Positions 23,245 to 35,346 of a stretch of DNA of 64,000 nt are shown one piece after another. A model generated the notes under the pieces. That model ran no database searches. It was not told where the DNA came from and saw nothing but the letters and a program-made list of their open reading frames with translations. How positions within the stretch are numbered: position 1 is the stretch's first letter; every line of letters starts with the position of its first letter. A program made the position numbers and the translations under genes. The DNA lies in assembly GCA_022559845.1 (NCBI GenBank), contig CM040117.1, forward strand, positions 14,842,856-14,906,855. The letters run 5' to 3'. The DNA is from Amorphophallus konjac (Eukaryota; Streptophyta; Magnoliopsida; Alismatales; Araceae).

Positions 23245-24475
23245 ATGGTCTACCCATACCTCAGGCCCGACCAAGGCAACGTGTCCGTGTCCGAGTACAT
23301 TAGAGACTTCGAAGTGTACCGGTTAAGATGTGAATTCGGGCTGGATAACATCGAGGCCGGAACTCAGTTCTGGAAAGGTTCGCGGCTTCACTTCCAATTT
23401 GAATTATTTTGCCGCCACGTGAAAACTTTGGGGGATTCCTATAAGGTCGCTTTGGAGGTCGAGCCATTTGAGTCTCGGTTTGATGCTGCCATACGGCAAG
23501 CCGATGCCGCCCTACGACGAGCATCTACCTCCAAGTCGAGTCCCGATCCGGTCGGACCCCTACTCGGACCCCCACCCCAGTCGGGAAATCCTTCCCCTCC
23601 CATGAGAGCTCCATTACCATCACCCTCACCTTCCGATCTTATTTCGGAGCTCTCTCATTTGGGGCCACCAAAGCCCGAGTCACCCGTGTATCTAACGGGT
23701 ACGCCTTTTATAGCCGAGCCACTTCTTAGTTGGCTCAAAGATGGCTTGGTCCCACTTCCTTACCCATCCATGGACCCCACCCTACCACTAGTGCCCGTCA
23801 ACTCCTTCCATACCACATTCCGATCTAGTCACCATGTTGATACATTGGATGACCTTATTTTGGGTTTAGGTTGGCAATGGAAGTTGACGCATATATTGGC
23901 CCGAGACTTCGACCAACTTCACCCATCCGGCCATAGGGTCCATTACCTCCGTGTGCACCGTGGGTTGTGTCACCACGGAGATTCTTCTATTCCTCCCGAT
24001 GCCGGTCGAGTCCGACTACGTTCCCTTTTGCCAAAGGGAGGAATCCTATTTTCTAGACATGACCGTCGTCCCACCGATCACAATGTATGATAGTGATTAT
24101 GAATTCTTAAATTGGGACCGAGTCATGGGGGAACCCACTTCATGGGGTCATACCTTCTTTGACCCTTTTGACCCCTTCACTAGTGAACCTCCCGAGCCAT
24201 CATATTCACTCCACTTCTTCCAAGGAGTTCACTATCCCACCCCAACCCTTCGGTCTAGTTGGCAAGCCATACCTACGTCTAGGGGTAATGACGAGGGTAG
24301 TTTTGGATCTCCTAGCCCTTCCCCACCCAAATCCCATAGGTCACCAATGCATGAGTGGCACATCTTAGGGTGTCTAGGAGTCCTCCATTCCGTCAACCAT
24401 CGAGTACATCTAGTGTATGCATGGCACATATTCGGGTGTCTTGGTCCACCATCGCCTATGCGTAGATCGGACTAA
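23245..24475 (+). pseudogene. Gag-only element protein, array copy 2
   Basis: Same protein as copy 1, without stops in the Gag half. A 14-bp deletion between 23917 and 23918, relative to copies 1 and 3, shifts the frame. The correct frame resumes from about 23951 and runs without a stop to TAA at 24473-24475, showing that the full protein ends in a SPMRRSD-type tail. Apart from the deletion it is the least damaged C-terminal half of the three. Confidence 0.7.
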
Positions 24476-24918
24476 CATTAGGTTTGTTTAGGGTCTATGT
24501 GCTTCTTTGTTTCATCCAGTTTGTTTGTCGAGTGCATTGTGTGTCTGTGCATACGTTGAGTCAAGTCAGTTTTGTGCGCTCACGTTGTTAGTCCCTTTCG
24601 AGTACGAGACTTATCATACTTTGGGATCGGCTCTACGCTACATATCGGATCTAGTCACGTAAGGGACTTAGCGCTGATTCCTAGTGAGTCTTCCAGCCGC
24701 CTCCCTTCATTTGAGAGTGACCCCACCCCGGAGTGTCCACCTCTAGACTCATTCCCCAGCAGCGTGTGCATATCGAATCTATACGGGATGAGCAGGTGTC
24801 GATTACTTGGAGTGGAGCGTACTCCGCACTTCCAGGTTCGGTGACGGATCCGCCGGAGCTACCCGAGCAGTCGCACCCCTTACTCGACGGGGTCGAGTTC
24901 CTCCCACCCGGGGAGAGT

Positions 24919-26873
24919 TGATGGGAATCAACGTCGAGCACTGACTTTTATTTTTGCACTTGTGTCCTTTTAGTTTGCTTTTATATCCTCGGGAAAGTAT
25001 GTCCGCAATTGTAAGGTTTTATAAGCCAATGCGTCATTCCCTTGGATTCTTTGGGTTTTTGTGCAAATTGTCAGTAGGTCCAGCAAGGGGGCCCTCACTC
25101 CTTCCTCATTTGTCCAAGTGGCACCATTTGGGTCCATGTGGGGCTGGTCAAAGGTCCTAGGTGGCATCTAGAAGCTTGGACTAGTCATGGGAGACAATTG
25201 GACGAAAAAGTCCAATTTGGACACCCATTGGTCAAGGGGGCGCCCCCTCCCTTTAATATAGTTTAATGTGGTTCCAAACCACATGGGATAAAAACTTTTG
25301 AACTCCCTAGTTTGCCCTCCCTAACCCTAGATCTGAGGTCATTTAGAGTATTTTTTTCATTTATTATAAATAGCTTGTATTTCACAATTTTAGTAGAATT
25401 AATCATATGAAATTTTAGAAATTGGTTGGAGCTCTCTTGAAGGGTGCGCCCCTTACCTCTCTCCCCCTGGTTCATCTTCTTCCTCCAGTCCTCTAGGGTG
25501 TGATACCCATTCTCCTTAGCCCCTCTGAGTTCACCTCTGTTGCCGCCGCCGCTGTTCGTGCCGCCGTCGCGCCGCCACCGCCGCTACATCGAAGTTATGT
25601 CCAAATCAGGATAGAACCTCTCCTCCAAAATTGTATCTTTGGTTCTTGTTTTCTGATTGCGCCCTAATTTTTAGGGTTTATTCTGTCTATCTCCACTAAC
25701 CTCCAGATAAAATTTCGTGTCATTTGGAGTCCATTTGATATTTTTTCCGTATTTTTGTTTGTCTTCTCAATAATCTGCCCTTTTACAGACCTACGGGACA
25801 GAGTCTCCTTGTTATAATTTCCCCACCCATTTCAAAAATTTAAGAAAATCCACAAAAATTCTCTAGTGTTCTTCACATATACCCCCTTCCACCATAATTT
25901 TCGTTGAGTCAAAAAAAATCATTGAGCCCTCGGTCAAAGGTCTGTTTCAGGCAGATTCATCTCTACCCTGTGTGTCTGTCAGTCCGAGTCAGAAACAAAA
26001 ATAGTCTTGCAGTCAATTTCATTTTCAATCCGTTCGGTGGATGGAGCTGTCAAAATTATATTTTGTAGAGCTATGAGTGTTCTTTCCAACGGTACCAGCC
26101 ACGCCTCGATCGGCCTCTGGATCTGAGCGTCGTAATTCATGTCGCCAAGTTTTGCAAATCTATTCTCTGTGCAGGTCTGAAATTACAGTCCAGAATATAT
26201 TCAGAAATAATTATCAAAAATCAACTTCAGGAGCCGCCCCTTCAGGGAGTCGTTCAGGGACGCCCTGCCATCGTCCCAGCCAAGCGGCGCCTCCAGAAGA
26301 TCTCAGGAAGGCGACGCTCCTTTGGAAATCGTTGTTTGATCTCCAGCGAGTCAGCAACCGAGTTGGCGCAGCACCGAGTTGGAGTAGGGCCGAGTCGGAC
26401 CAGCAGGCCGAGTTCGTGCCGTACGCACCTCCAGATTGCTGCCCGTCACCCCAGGGTCAATCCTCCCAGGCCCCACTTGTAGCCCTTTACCTCCCTGCGT
26501 GGAGTGGGTAATAGATTTCATTGTTTTAATTAACTTTTACCGTTGTTACCGGGAGTTACCGTACTTGGCCGGGAACGTCTTCCCCACGCCGGGAGCGTGG
26601 AGGTACACTCGCTACCCTCCTCGTAGGCATTGCTTTACTCGTATATTTTTGTATATGCCGCTGCATGAGTGATAGATTATCTAGCTTACTATACTTTTAT
26701 TCACCGCTGCGAGAGAGTGAGCGTAACCCGTCCCCTGACTCGACCCGAGTTAAAGCGGAAAGGCCGATACCCGAGACTCACTGTCAGTTTCTCAACCGCG
26801 CACGGTCCACGTCTTCCCTCGCATAGGGACGATCGCGATCTAGAGTCCCAGGTCGCGTGTCCGTCCCGCATCA
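24919..26873 (+). repeat. Gag-only array, LTR 3
   Basis: 1,955 bp, TGATG...CATCA, palindrome at 25236-25247, perfect initiator-Met primer site after it at 26877-26888. Confidence 0.9.
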
Positions 26874-27273
26874 ATTTGGTATCAGAGCGCCAGTTGAGTC
26901 TAGGGTGTTTAAAACAAACCAAAAAAAAGAGTCGTTTAAATCGAGTTTAAGTCTAAGTCAGTGTAAGTGTCACATTTGCATACCATTAGTCGGTATATTA
27001 AAAGGTGTTATCTGAACGTTAGGCTACGCCAATCGGGAAGGCCGCACACTTGCGCGAGTGATCTTCAGATCGATTAACTCCGCCACGTACCGAATCTTGG
27101 TTTTATCTAGGTGTGTAGTCGAGTCTCATTTCAACTTTGCATTTACATCACATTCTAAGTCGTGTCTAGGTGCTTGCATGAGTTGGCATAACATTGTACT
27201 TATAAAATAAAAAAACAAAAAAAATGGCCTTGCATGACCATTCCTAGGGATCCGTTCCCATCTTTGGGCAACT

Positions 27274-28518
27274 TTGGTCAACCCATACCTCAGGCCCGAC
27301 CAAGGCAACCTGTCCGTGTCCGAGTACATTATGGACTTTGAAGTGTATCGGTTAATATGTAAAGTTGGGCTGGATAACATCGAGGCCGGAACTCAGTTCT
27401 GGAAAGGTTCGTGGCTTCACTTCCAATTTGAATTATTTTGCCGCCACGTGAAAACTTTGGGGGATTCCTATAAGGTTGCTTTGGAGGTCGAGCCATTTGA
27501 GTCTCGGTTTGATGCTGCCATACGGCAAGCCGATGCCACCCTTCGGCGAGCATCTACCTCCAAGCCGAGTCCCGATCCGATCGGACCCCCACTCGGACCC
27601 CCACCCCAGTCGGGAAATCCTTCCCCTCCCATGAGAGCTCCATTACCATCACCCTCACCTTCCGATCTTATTTCGGAGCTCTCTCATTTGGAGCCACCAA
27701 AGCCTGAGTCACCCGTGTTTCTAACGGGTACGCTTTTTATAGCCGAGCCACTTCTTAGTTGGCTCAAAGATAGCTTGGTCCCACTTCCTTACCCATCCAT
27801 GGATCCCACCCTACCACTAGTGCCCGTCAACTCCTTCCATGCCACATTCCAGTCTAGTCACCATGTTGATACATTGGATGACCTTATTTTGGGTTTAGGT
27901 TGGCAATGGAAGTTGACGCATATATTGGCCCGAGGCTTCGACCAACCCACTAGTCGTAGCTTCACCCATCCGGCCATAGGGTCCATTACCTCCGCGTGCA
28001 CCGTGGGTTGTGTCACCACGGAGATTCTTCTATTCCTCCCGATGCCGGCCGAGTCCGACTACGTTCCCTTTTGCCCAAGGGAGGAATCCTATTTTCTAGA
28101 CATGACCGTCGTCCCACCGATCACAATGTATGACGGTGATTATGAATTCTTAAATTGGGACCGAGTCATGGGGGATCTCACTTCATAGGGTTATACCTTC
28201 TTTGACCCTTTTGACCCCTTCACTAGTGAACCTCCCGAGCCATCACATTCACTCCACTTCTTCCAAGGAGTTCACTATCCCACCCCTACCCCTCGGTCTA
28301 GTTGGCAAGCCATACCTACGTCTAGGGGTAATGACGAGGGTAGTTTTGGATCTCCTAGCCCTTCCCCACCCAAATCCCATAGGTCGCCAATGCATGAGTG
28401 GTACATCTTAGGGTGTCTAGGAGTCCTCCATTCCGTCAACCATCGAGTACATCTAGTGTATGCATGGCACATATTCGGGCGTCCTGGTCCACCATCGCCT
28501 ATGCGTAGATCGGACTAA
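27274..28518 (+). pseudogene. Gag-only element protein, array copy 3
   Basis: Open from ATG 27274 through the Gag half and most of the conserved C-terminal region, then TGG to TAG at 28186-28188. The frame continues past the stop to TAA at 28516-28518. It is the longest uninterrupted copy (304 residues) and the best reference for the Gag/linker/unknown-domain order. Confidence 0.75.
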
Positions 28519-28961
28519 CATTAGGTTTGTTTAGGGTCTGTGTGCGTCTTTGTTTCGTCCGGTTTGTTTGTCGAGTGCATTGTGTGTCTGTGCATACGTT
28601 GAGTCAAGTCGGTTTTGTGCGCTCGCATTATTAGTCCCTTTCGAGTACGAGACTTATCATACTTTGGGATCGGCTCTACGCTACATATCAGATCTAGTCA
28701 CATAAGGGACTTAGCGGTGATTCCTTGTGTGTCTTCCAGCCGCCTCCCTTCATTTGAGAGTGAGCCCACCCCGGAGTGTCTACCTCTAGTCTCATTCCCC
28801 AGCAGCGTGTGCATATCGAATCTATACGGGATGAGCGGGTGTCGATTACTTGGAGTGGAGCATACTCCGCGCTTCCAGGTTCGGTGACGGATCCACCGGA
28901 GCTACCTGAGCAGTCGCACCACTTACTCGACGGGGTCGTGTTCCTCCCACCCGGGTAGAGT

Positions 28962-30916
28962 TGATGGAAATCGACGTCGAGCACTGACTTTTATTTTTGC
29001 ACTTGTGTCCTTTTAGTTTGCTTTTATATCCTCGGGAAAGTATGTACGCAATTGTAAGGCTTTATAAGCCAATGTGTCATTCCCTTGGATTCTTTGGATT
29101 TTTTTACAAATTGTCAGTAGGTCCAGCAAGGGGGCCCTCACTCCTTCCTCATTGGTCCAAGTGGCACCATTTGGGTCCATGTGGGGCTGGTCAAAGGTCC
29201 TAGGTGGCATCTAGAAGCTTGGACTAGTCATGGGAGACAATTGGACCAAAAAGTCCAATTTGGACATCCATTGGTCAAGGGGGCGCCCCCCTCCCTTTAA
29301 TATAGTTTAATGTGGTTCCAAACCACATGGGATAAAAACTTTTGAACTCTCTAGTTTGCCCTCCCTAACCCTAGATCTGAGGTCATTTAGAGTCCTTTTT
29401 CATTTTTTATAAATAGCTTGTATTTCATAATTTTAGTAGAATTAATCATATGAAATTTCAGAAATTGGTTGGAGCTCTCTTGAAGGGTGCGCCCCTTACC
29501 TCTCTCCCCCTGGTTCATCTTCTTCCTCCAGTCCTCTAGGGTGTGATACCCATTCTCCTTAGCCCCTCTGAGTTCACCTCTGCTACCGCCGACGCCGTTC
29601 GTGCCGCCGTCGCGCCGCCACCGCCGCTACATCGAAGTTCTATCCAAATCAGGACAGAACCTCACCTCCAAAATTGTATCTTTGATTCTTGTTATCTGAT
29701 TGCGCCCTAATTTTTAGGGTTTGTTTTGTCCATCTCCGCTAACCTCCAGTTAAAATTTCGTGTCATTTGGAGTCCATTTGATATTTTTTCCGTATTTTTG
29801 TTTATCCTCTCAGTAATCTGCCCTTTTGCAGACCTACGGGGTAGAGTCTCCTTGTTGTAATTTCTCCACCCATTTAGAAAATTTTAGAAAATGCAAAAAA
29901 ATTCCCTAGTGTTCCTCACATATACCCCCTTCCACCATAAATTTCGTTGAGTCAAAAAAAATCATTGAGCCCTCGGTCAAAGGTCTGTTTCAGGCAGATT
30001 CATCTCGGCCCTGTGTGTCTGTCACTCCGAGTCAGAAACAAAAATAGTCTTGCAGTCAATTTCATTTTCAATCCGTTTGGTGGATGGAGCTTTAAAAATT
30101 ATATGTTGTAGATATATGAATGCTCTTTCAAACGATACCAGCCACGCCTCGATCGGCCTCCGGATCTGAGCGTCGTAATTCGTGTCGCCGAGGCCTACAG
30201 ATCTGTTCCCTGTGCAGGTCCGAAATTGTAGTCCAGAATATATTCAGAAATAATTATCAAAAATCAACTTCAGGAGCCGCCCCTTCAGGGAGTCGTTCAG
30301 GGACGCCCTACCATCGTCCCAGCCAAGCGGCGCCTCCAGAAGATCTTAGGAAGGCGACGCTCCTTTGGAAATCGTTGTTTGCTATCTAGCGAGTCAGCAA
30401 CCGAGTTGGCGCAGCACCGAGTTGGAATAGTGCCGAGTCGGACCAGCAGGCCGAGTTCGTGCCGTACGCACCTCCAGATTGTTACCCATCAACCCAGGGT
30501 CGGTGCTTCCAGGCCCCACTTGTAGCCTTTTACCTCCCTGCATGGAGTGGGCAATAGATTTCACTGTTTTAATTAACTTTTACGGTTGTTACCGGGAGTT
30601 ATAGTACTTGGCCGGGAACGTCTTCCCCACGTCCGGAGCGTGGAGGTACACTCGCTACCTTCCTCGTAGGCATTGCTTTACTCGTATATTTTTGTATATG
30701 CCACTGCATGAGTGATAGATTATCTAGCTTACTATACTTTTATTCACCGCTGCGAGAGAGTGAGCGTAACCCGTCCCGTGACTCGACCCGAGTTAACGTG
30801 GAAAGGCCGATACCCGAGACTCACCGCCGGTTTCTCAACCGCGTACGCTCCACGTCTTCCCTCGCATAGGGACGATCGCGAGCTAGATTCTCAGGTCGCG
30901 TGTCCGTCCCGCATCA
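28962..30916 (+). repeat. Gag-only array, LTR 4
   Basis: 1,955 bp, palindrome at 29279-29290. It ends CCCGCATCA at 30916 and is followed by CCTTG and Tat sequence rather than a primer site, so it is the right boundary of the array. In its R/U5 half it shares variants with LTR 1 (for example GCTATCTAGCGAG and GTTATAGTACTTGG) that LTRs 2 and 3 lack. Confidence 0.9.
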
Positions 30917-31427
30917 CCTTGGGCTCCATCCAGCTCCAGAGCACACCGACCGTGGCCGAGGTCGTGGCCGGGGACGTGGTAGAGGCCGTGGGAGAATTCC
31001 CGAGCTACCCCTCTCTCCGTCCACCTTCGACCCGGAGCGAATCATCCTCTTTTGAGGAGAGGAACCGTCTCCCATCCTGGAAGTAGAAATTCGGGGCGGA
31101 CTCGGTATCTTCGATCCTTCCGGCATCGACAAGACTGTTACTAGTCTTCCAGCCCCTGTGCCAGTACCGACTTCTGCAGCAGAGCAAGCGGGACCGTCTG
31201 ACACGGACGAGCCAGCCCACCAATCACCCCCAGAAGAGCCATCATTGGCGTCCCTGTTCCAAGAGCCCGCTGGCGATCGAAGTCAATTTGGTCCCAGTGA
31301 TAAGGGCAAGACAGTGCAACTTCCCGATGGGGAACAGCACGGCAGCTCGCAGAAGTTCTGCCCGACATTCTACCCTCTCTGGAGGATGCTCGAGCTCGAG
31401 CCGACCGAAAGGTCCTCCACCAAATGA
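30917..31427 (+). pseudogene. Tat gag-region continuation after the array, with Arg-Gly repeat
   Basis: The Tat frame resumes directly at the duplication. It encodes a run of alternating Gly and Arg (about 30948-31000), an RGG-like RNA-binding type of segment, then an acidic/Pro-rich stretch. A TGA interrupts at 31053-31055, and the frame ends at 31425-31427. Before that end, a frameshift at about 31340-31365 moves the coding sequence into the frame of the protease. Confidence 0.6.
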
Positions 31428-32326
31428 AGCGCTTCCCTGCCAGCATTTCAATTTGGGAGGTCATCGCTTGGAGTAAGGATCTGAGGGAGACCCTTATCAA
31501 AATACTCCAAGAGCCGGAAGTCTATGAAGCGCATGCCGCGGAACTGAGGGTGGCTGCCTATGGGGCCTTCGCAGCCACCATCACTTTCACGGAGAAAGAC
31601 ATGATGTTGTCCCCTCCGTGCCATAATCGTCCTCTTTATATGAAGGGGAAGATCAACGGACATGATGTGAACCGGATCCTGGTGGACGCCGGTGCCGCTG
31701 TTAACATCATGTCGCTCAAGACATTCAAGTCTCTATATCTGACCCCATACCTCCAGAAGGTCCAGGCAGTCAAGATATCCGGCTTCAACCAGAACACCGA
31801 GGACGTCCTCGGCCGGGTAGACGTCGATCTGATGCTCGATGATTTCGCCTCTAAGGCGACATTCTACATCATCGACTCCAACACGTCTTATAAGATGCTA
31901 TTGGGCAGACCCTGGCTCCATGAAAATTGGGTCGTCCCGTCGACTCTCCACCAATGCATCAAGTATGCCAAGGACGGAGAGCAACACAGGGTCTTTGCAG
32001 ACCTATCGCCATTTACACCAGTAGAATGCAACCTAGCCGACGCTGCGCTCTACCTCAAGGGGATTAGTCAGTACCCCGTGATCAAGAGCAAAAGCAACGG
32101 TTGGCTCTCAGAGGAAGATGATGATGACCTCTTCTCTGTCGATGAGGAGAAGGCCAAGATTCACCGGCTGCGCCTCGGCTCCAAGTCAACCCCGGATCGC
32201 CCTAAAAGGTGCCAGATTGACTTCGAGGCTAACCTTATTAGCCGGGCTATTGGCAAGAGTATATGCCTACCACCAGATTACATCCAGCTCCTGTGTGCAT
32301 CCGAGAAGCACGGCGTTAATCGTTGA
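31365..32326 (+). pseudogene. Tat protease region
   Basis: Aspartic protease that matures the polyprotein. The pre-protease helix HQMKRFPASISIWEVI is typical of Tat elements. The active site reads ILVDAGAAVNIM with the catalytic Asp at 31685-31687; related elements usually have DGG, DSG or DTG, so the DAG form here is unusual. The flap-distal LLGRPWLHE motif is at about 31890-31925. The frame ends at TGA 32324-32326, where another frameshift leads into the RT frame. A dimer with DAG may still fold, but activity is doubtful. Confidence 0.8.
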
Positions 32327-32700
32327 CAACATTCATTGTCACCTCCAAGCGACAATGCCGGAATAAGAAGAAGGCTAACAGGGACAAACCTATTGTCTTA
32401 TATAAAGGAGAGATAGTCCCTCAAGCCCCTCCGGATGATGACTTCGGCTGGTCTAGGCAAGCCGATAACACCCCTGAAGCAGTTCAAGTGTGGGGCGACC
32501 TGTCGCCGCATATTCAAGAAATGTGTTTGAAACAACACATTCCCCTGTGGTAGACCTCTGCCTAACAAAGATACTTCCGTCGACTGTGGGACCCTTCCCA
32601 GGTCCGGAGGCAACCCCCGTCCTTTCATAAGGATACCAGGGGGCTTGGCTACGACCAGGACTGGGACTTCGGCATCCACTACACAGTTAACGTCATAGGC

Positions 32701-33942
32701 TTGGTACCACCAGCTGACGAACAAACAAGAGCCGAAGCCAAATTCGACAGCTCCGGGGATGAGGGAGAGGAAATCTTGACCCCAATCTCCGCCAAAGCCA
32801 GAATTCCGGTTCAAGACGTCGGGGAACCTTCTTCACCTCCCTTCCAGGACAAAGGGGCAGAAGAAGCTCCTCCGGCTTCTCAACCAGTCGAGGAATCCGG
32901 TACAATAAACCCTCCTGAGGGGGGGGATCTCTCCGGTCCTAGCTGCGAGGGATTGTCAGCTTCGCCAGGCAATCCTGAAGAGACCTCAGCAACTCCAGTT
33001 GACGACTGTCGGCCTAAGGCCGGCGGCCCAAATCAATCCCCAGTGGATTCCAGTGACGACCACTCTCCGGTCCCTTTCGCATCAATCGGTGGCTTCGAGA
33101 ACCAAGAGATACACGAAGCCGATACTGATGATGACGATTTCATCGACCTTCAACCCACTCCTCTCGAGCTGGAGGACGGTGGCCAGGCGACCGTCGAAGA
33201 TCTCGTGGAGATCAACCTGGGTGACGATGAAGCCCCTCAGCCTACATTCGTCAATGCCCTCTTCACCGAGGCAGAGAAGCAGAGCTATAAGCAATTCTTG
33301 CTCAAGTTCAAGGACTACTTCGCCTGGACCTACAAGGAGATGCCAGGATTAGACCCCGCCATAGCGGAGCACGATCTGGCCATTTCTCCCTCAATCGCTC
33401 CGGCCAAGCAACCACAGCGACGCATGCGTCATGAGCTAGAGCTCCAGGTCTCAGCCGAAGTTCGCAAAATGGCGGATGTCGACTTCATCGAGCCGTGCAT
33501 CTACCCGATCTGGCTCGCCAATACAGTCCCAGTCAAGAAAAAAAATGGTCAAGTCCGCGTCTGCGTCGACTTTCGAGACCTCAACAAAGCCTGTCCCAAG
33601 GACGACTTCCCAGTTCCAATTACTGAAACGATGGTCGATATGACCACCGGTCATGAAGCCCTATCTTTCATGGATGGGTCGTCCGGTTATAATCAAATCC
33701 AGATGTCCCTCAAAGACAAGAATCACACAGCCTTCAGATCCCCCAAGGGGATTTTCAATTACAAATGCATGCCCTTCGAGTTGAAGAATGCCGGCGCCAC
33801 TTACCAAAGGGCTATGACCAAAATATTCGACGAGATGCTGCACAACACCGTCGAATGCTATGTCGACGACCTCGTCGTCAAGACCAAAAGGCGTGAAGAC
33901 CATTTGCGTGACCTTCGCCAAGTCTTCGAGCGTCTCCGGTAA
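32701..33942 (+). pseudogene. pol: Tat reverse transcriptase
   Basis: The first 190 codons are an acidic Pro/Ser-rich linker. RT motifs follow: KKKNGQVRVCVDFRDLN, the FMDGSSGYNQI catalytic Asp segment (about 33669), MPFELKNAGATYQ, and the YVDD catalytic box at 33859-33870. The usual MPFGLKNA has Glu instead of Gly, and FMDGYSGY has Ser instead of Tyr. A TAA at 33940-33942 stops the frame just after the palm, but the thumb continues in frame immediately. A piece of the linker lies upstream in the same frame at 32323-32553. Confidence 0.9.
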
Positions 33943-33954
33943 TATGGGCTCAAG

Positions 33955-35346
33955 ATGAACCCCATGAAGTGCGCCTTCGGCGTATCCAGTGGCAAATTTC
34001 TCGGCTTTGTCGTCAGGTACCGAGGAATCGCGGTGGATCCCAGCAAGATCAAAGCGATCGGGGAGCTTCCACCACCCAGCAACATCACTGAACTCAGGTC
34101 CTTCCAAGGGAGGCTGACTTACATTCGGAGATTTATTTCTAACCTCTCTGGTCTATGCGCGCCTTTCAGCAAGCTGATGAAGAAAGACACCCCATTCACA
34201 TGGGACTCGGAATGCCAAGCGGCTTTCGAGCAAATCAAGGAGTACCTTCTTAATCCCCCAGTTCTGGGAGCACCAGTCAAGGGTAAACCCCTCATCCTTT
34301 ACATTGCTGCCATGGACGCTTCGTTAGGAGCTCTGTTGACGCAGATCAATGAAGAAGGTAAAGAGCAGCCCCTCTATTACCTCAGCCGGAAGCTCATCGG
34401 TGCCGAGTACCACTACTCCCCCATGGAGAAGGTCTGCTTAGCACTAGTGTTCGTAGTTAAAAAGCTGTGGCATTACCTCCTGGCTCATCGGGTCGAGCTT
34501 ATCTCCAAGAATGACCCTCTGAAGTATCTCCTTCGACAGCCTGTCCTCTCTAGCAGATTGGGGAGGTGGGCTCTCCTGCTGATGGAATACGACATTACCT
34601 ATGTCCCCAGAAAAGTAATCAAAGGACAGGGTATGGCTGAATTCTTGGCAGCCCATCCAGTGCCAGATGATTCACCCTTCAACTCGGAGCTCCTGGACGA
34701 GGAGTCCCTTGCTACTCAATCACAACAACCAGTTGAACAGAGCAGAGATGTCTTGCATTATTGGCAGCAAAGCACTCTCACAACCAGCGTACCTTGCTGG
34801 GAGCTCTACTTCGACGGTGCTTCTCGAGGGATCACCCAGAGCAACCAGGATCCAGCCACCACGGCGGGTGCCGACATTGTTTTCTTGACTCCTCAGGGCG
34901 GAATTTTGTACAACTCTTGCACCCTCATGAAGTCCCTGACCAATAATGAAGCCGAATATGAAGCTCTACTTATTGGGCTCCAAATGGCTCTCCACATGGG
35001 CATTAAATGCCTTAAAGCCTATGGGGACTCCCAGCTGATAGTCCGGCAGGTCCTCGGCATCTATGATGTGCGGAAGCCAGAGTTGGTTCCATACCATACC
35101 GCTGTCACCAGGTTAACCCAGAAGTTCTATTTCTTCGAAATAGATCACATTCCCAGAAGCAGCAACGCTCTGGCGGATGCTTTAGCAAAATTGGCCGCAG
35201 CCATCAAGCTCTCGCCTGAGGGAGAGGTCGACATCGTCGTCAAGCACCGACGGCTGATGCCGAGCTCACTCGAAGGTGACACCGGTCTCACCATTTACGA
35301 GGTCCACGACCTTGACCAGAGCCCACCTCCAGAAGAAGACGATTAG
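33955..35346 (+). pseudogene. pol: Tat RT thumb, RNase H and second (archaeal-type) RNase H
   Basis: Continues the pol frame. The thumb (KMNPMKCAFGVSSGKFLGF; VDPSKIKAI) is followed by the standard Ty3/gypsy RNase H (IAAMDASLGALL, PLYYLSRKL, EYHYSPMEK) to about 34640, a connection segment, and then a second RNase H of archaeal type (WELYFDGASRG near 34805; NNEAEYEALL; YGDSQLIVRQV; NALADALAKLA). Two RNase H domains in this order identify the Tat lineage. The frame ends at TAG 35344-35346, with integrase following in the same frame. Confidence 0.92.

Larger units (their letters stand above)
16846..30916 (+). mobile_element. Tandem array of a gag-only (TR-GAG-like) LTR element: four LTRs, three internal regions
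   Basis: Four LTRs of about 1.95 kb alternate with three internal regions of about 2.08 kb: LTR 16846-18799, internal 18800-20885, LTR 20886-22845, internal 22846-24918, LTR 24919-26873, internal 26874-28961, LTR 28962-30916. Unit starts are 4040, 4033 and 4043 bp apart. Each internal region has an initiator-Met primer site at its left end and a polypurine tract at its right end, and encodes only a Gag-related protein. The whole block is flanked by CCTTA (16841-16845) and CCTTG (30917-30921), a 5-bp duplication with one mismatch, so it entered the Tat gag as one locus and was expanded or inserted as a multimer. Confidence 0.85.

Noticed and set aside
16846..30916. Treating the 4-kb array as ordinary satellite DNA
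   Set aside because: Each unit has LTR ends, primer site, polypurine tract and a Gag-related ORF, and the block has target duplications.
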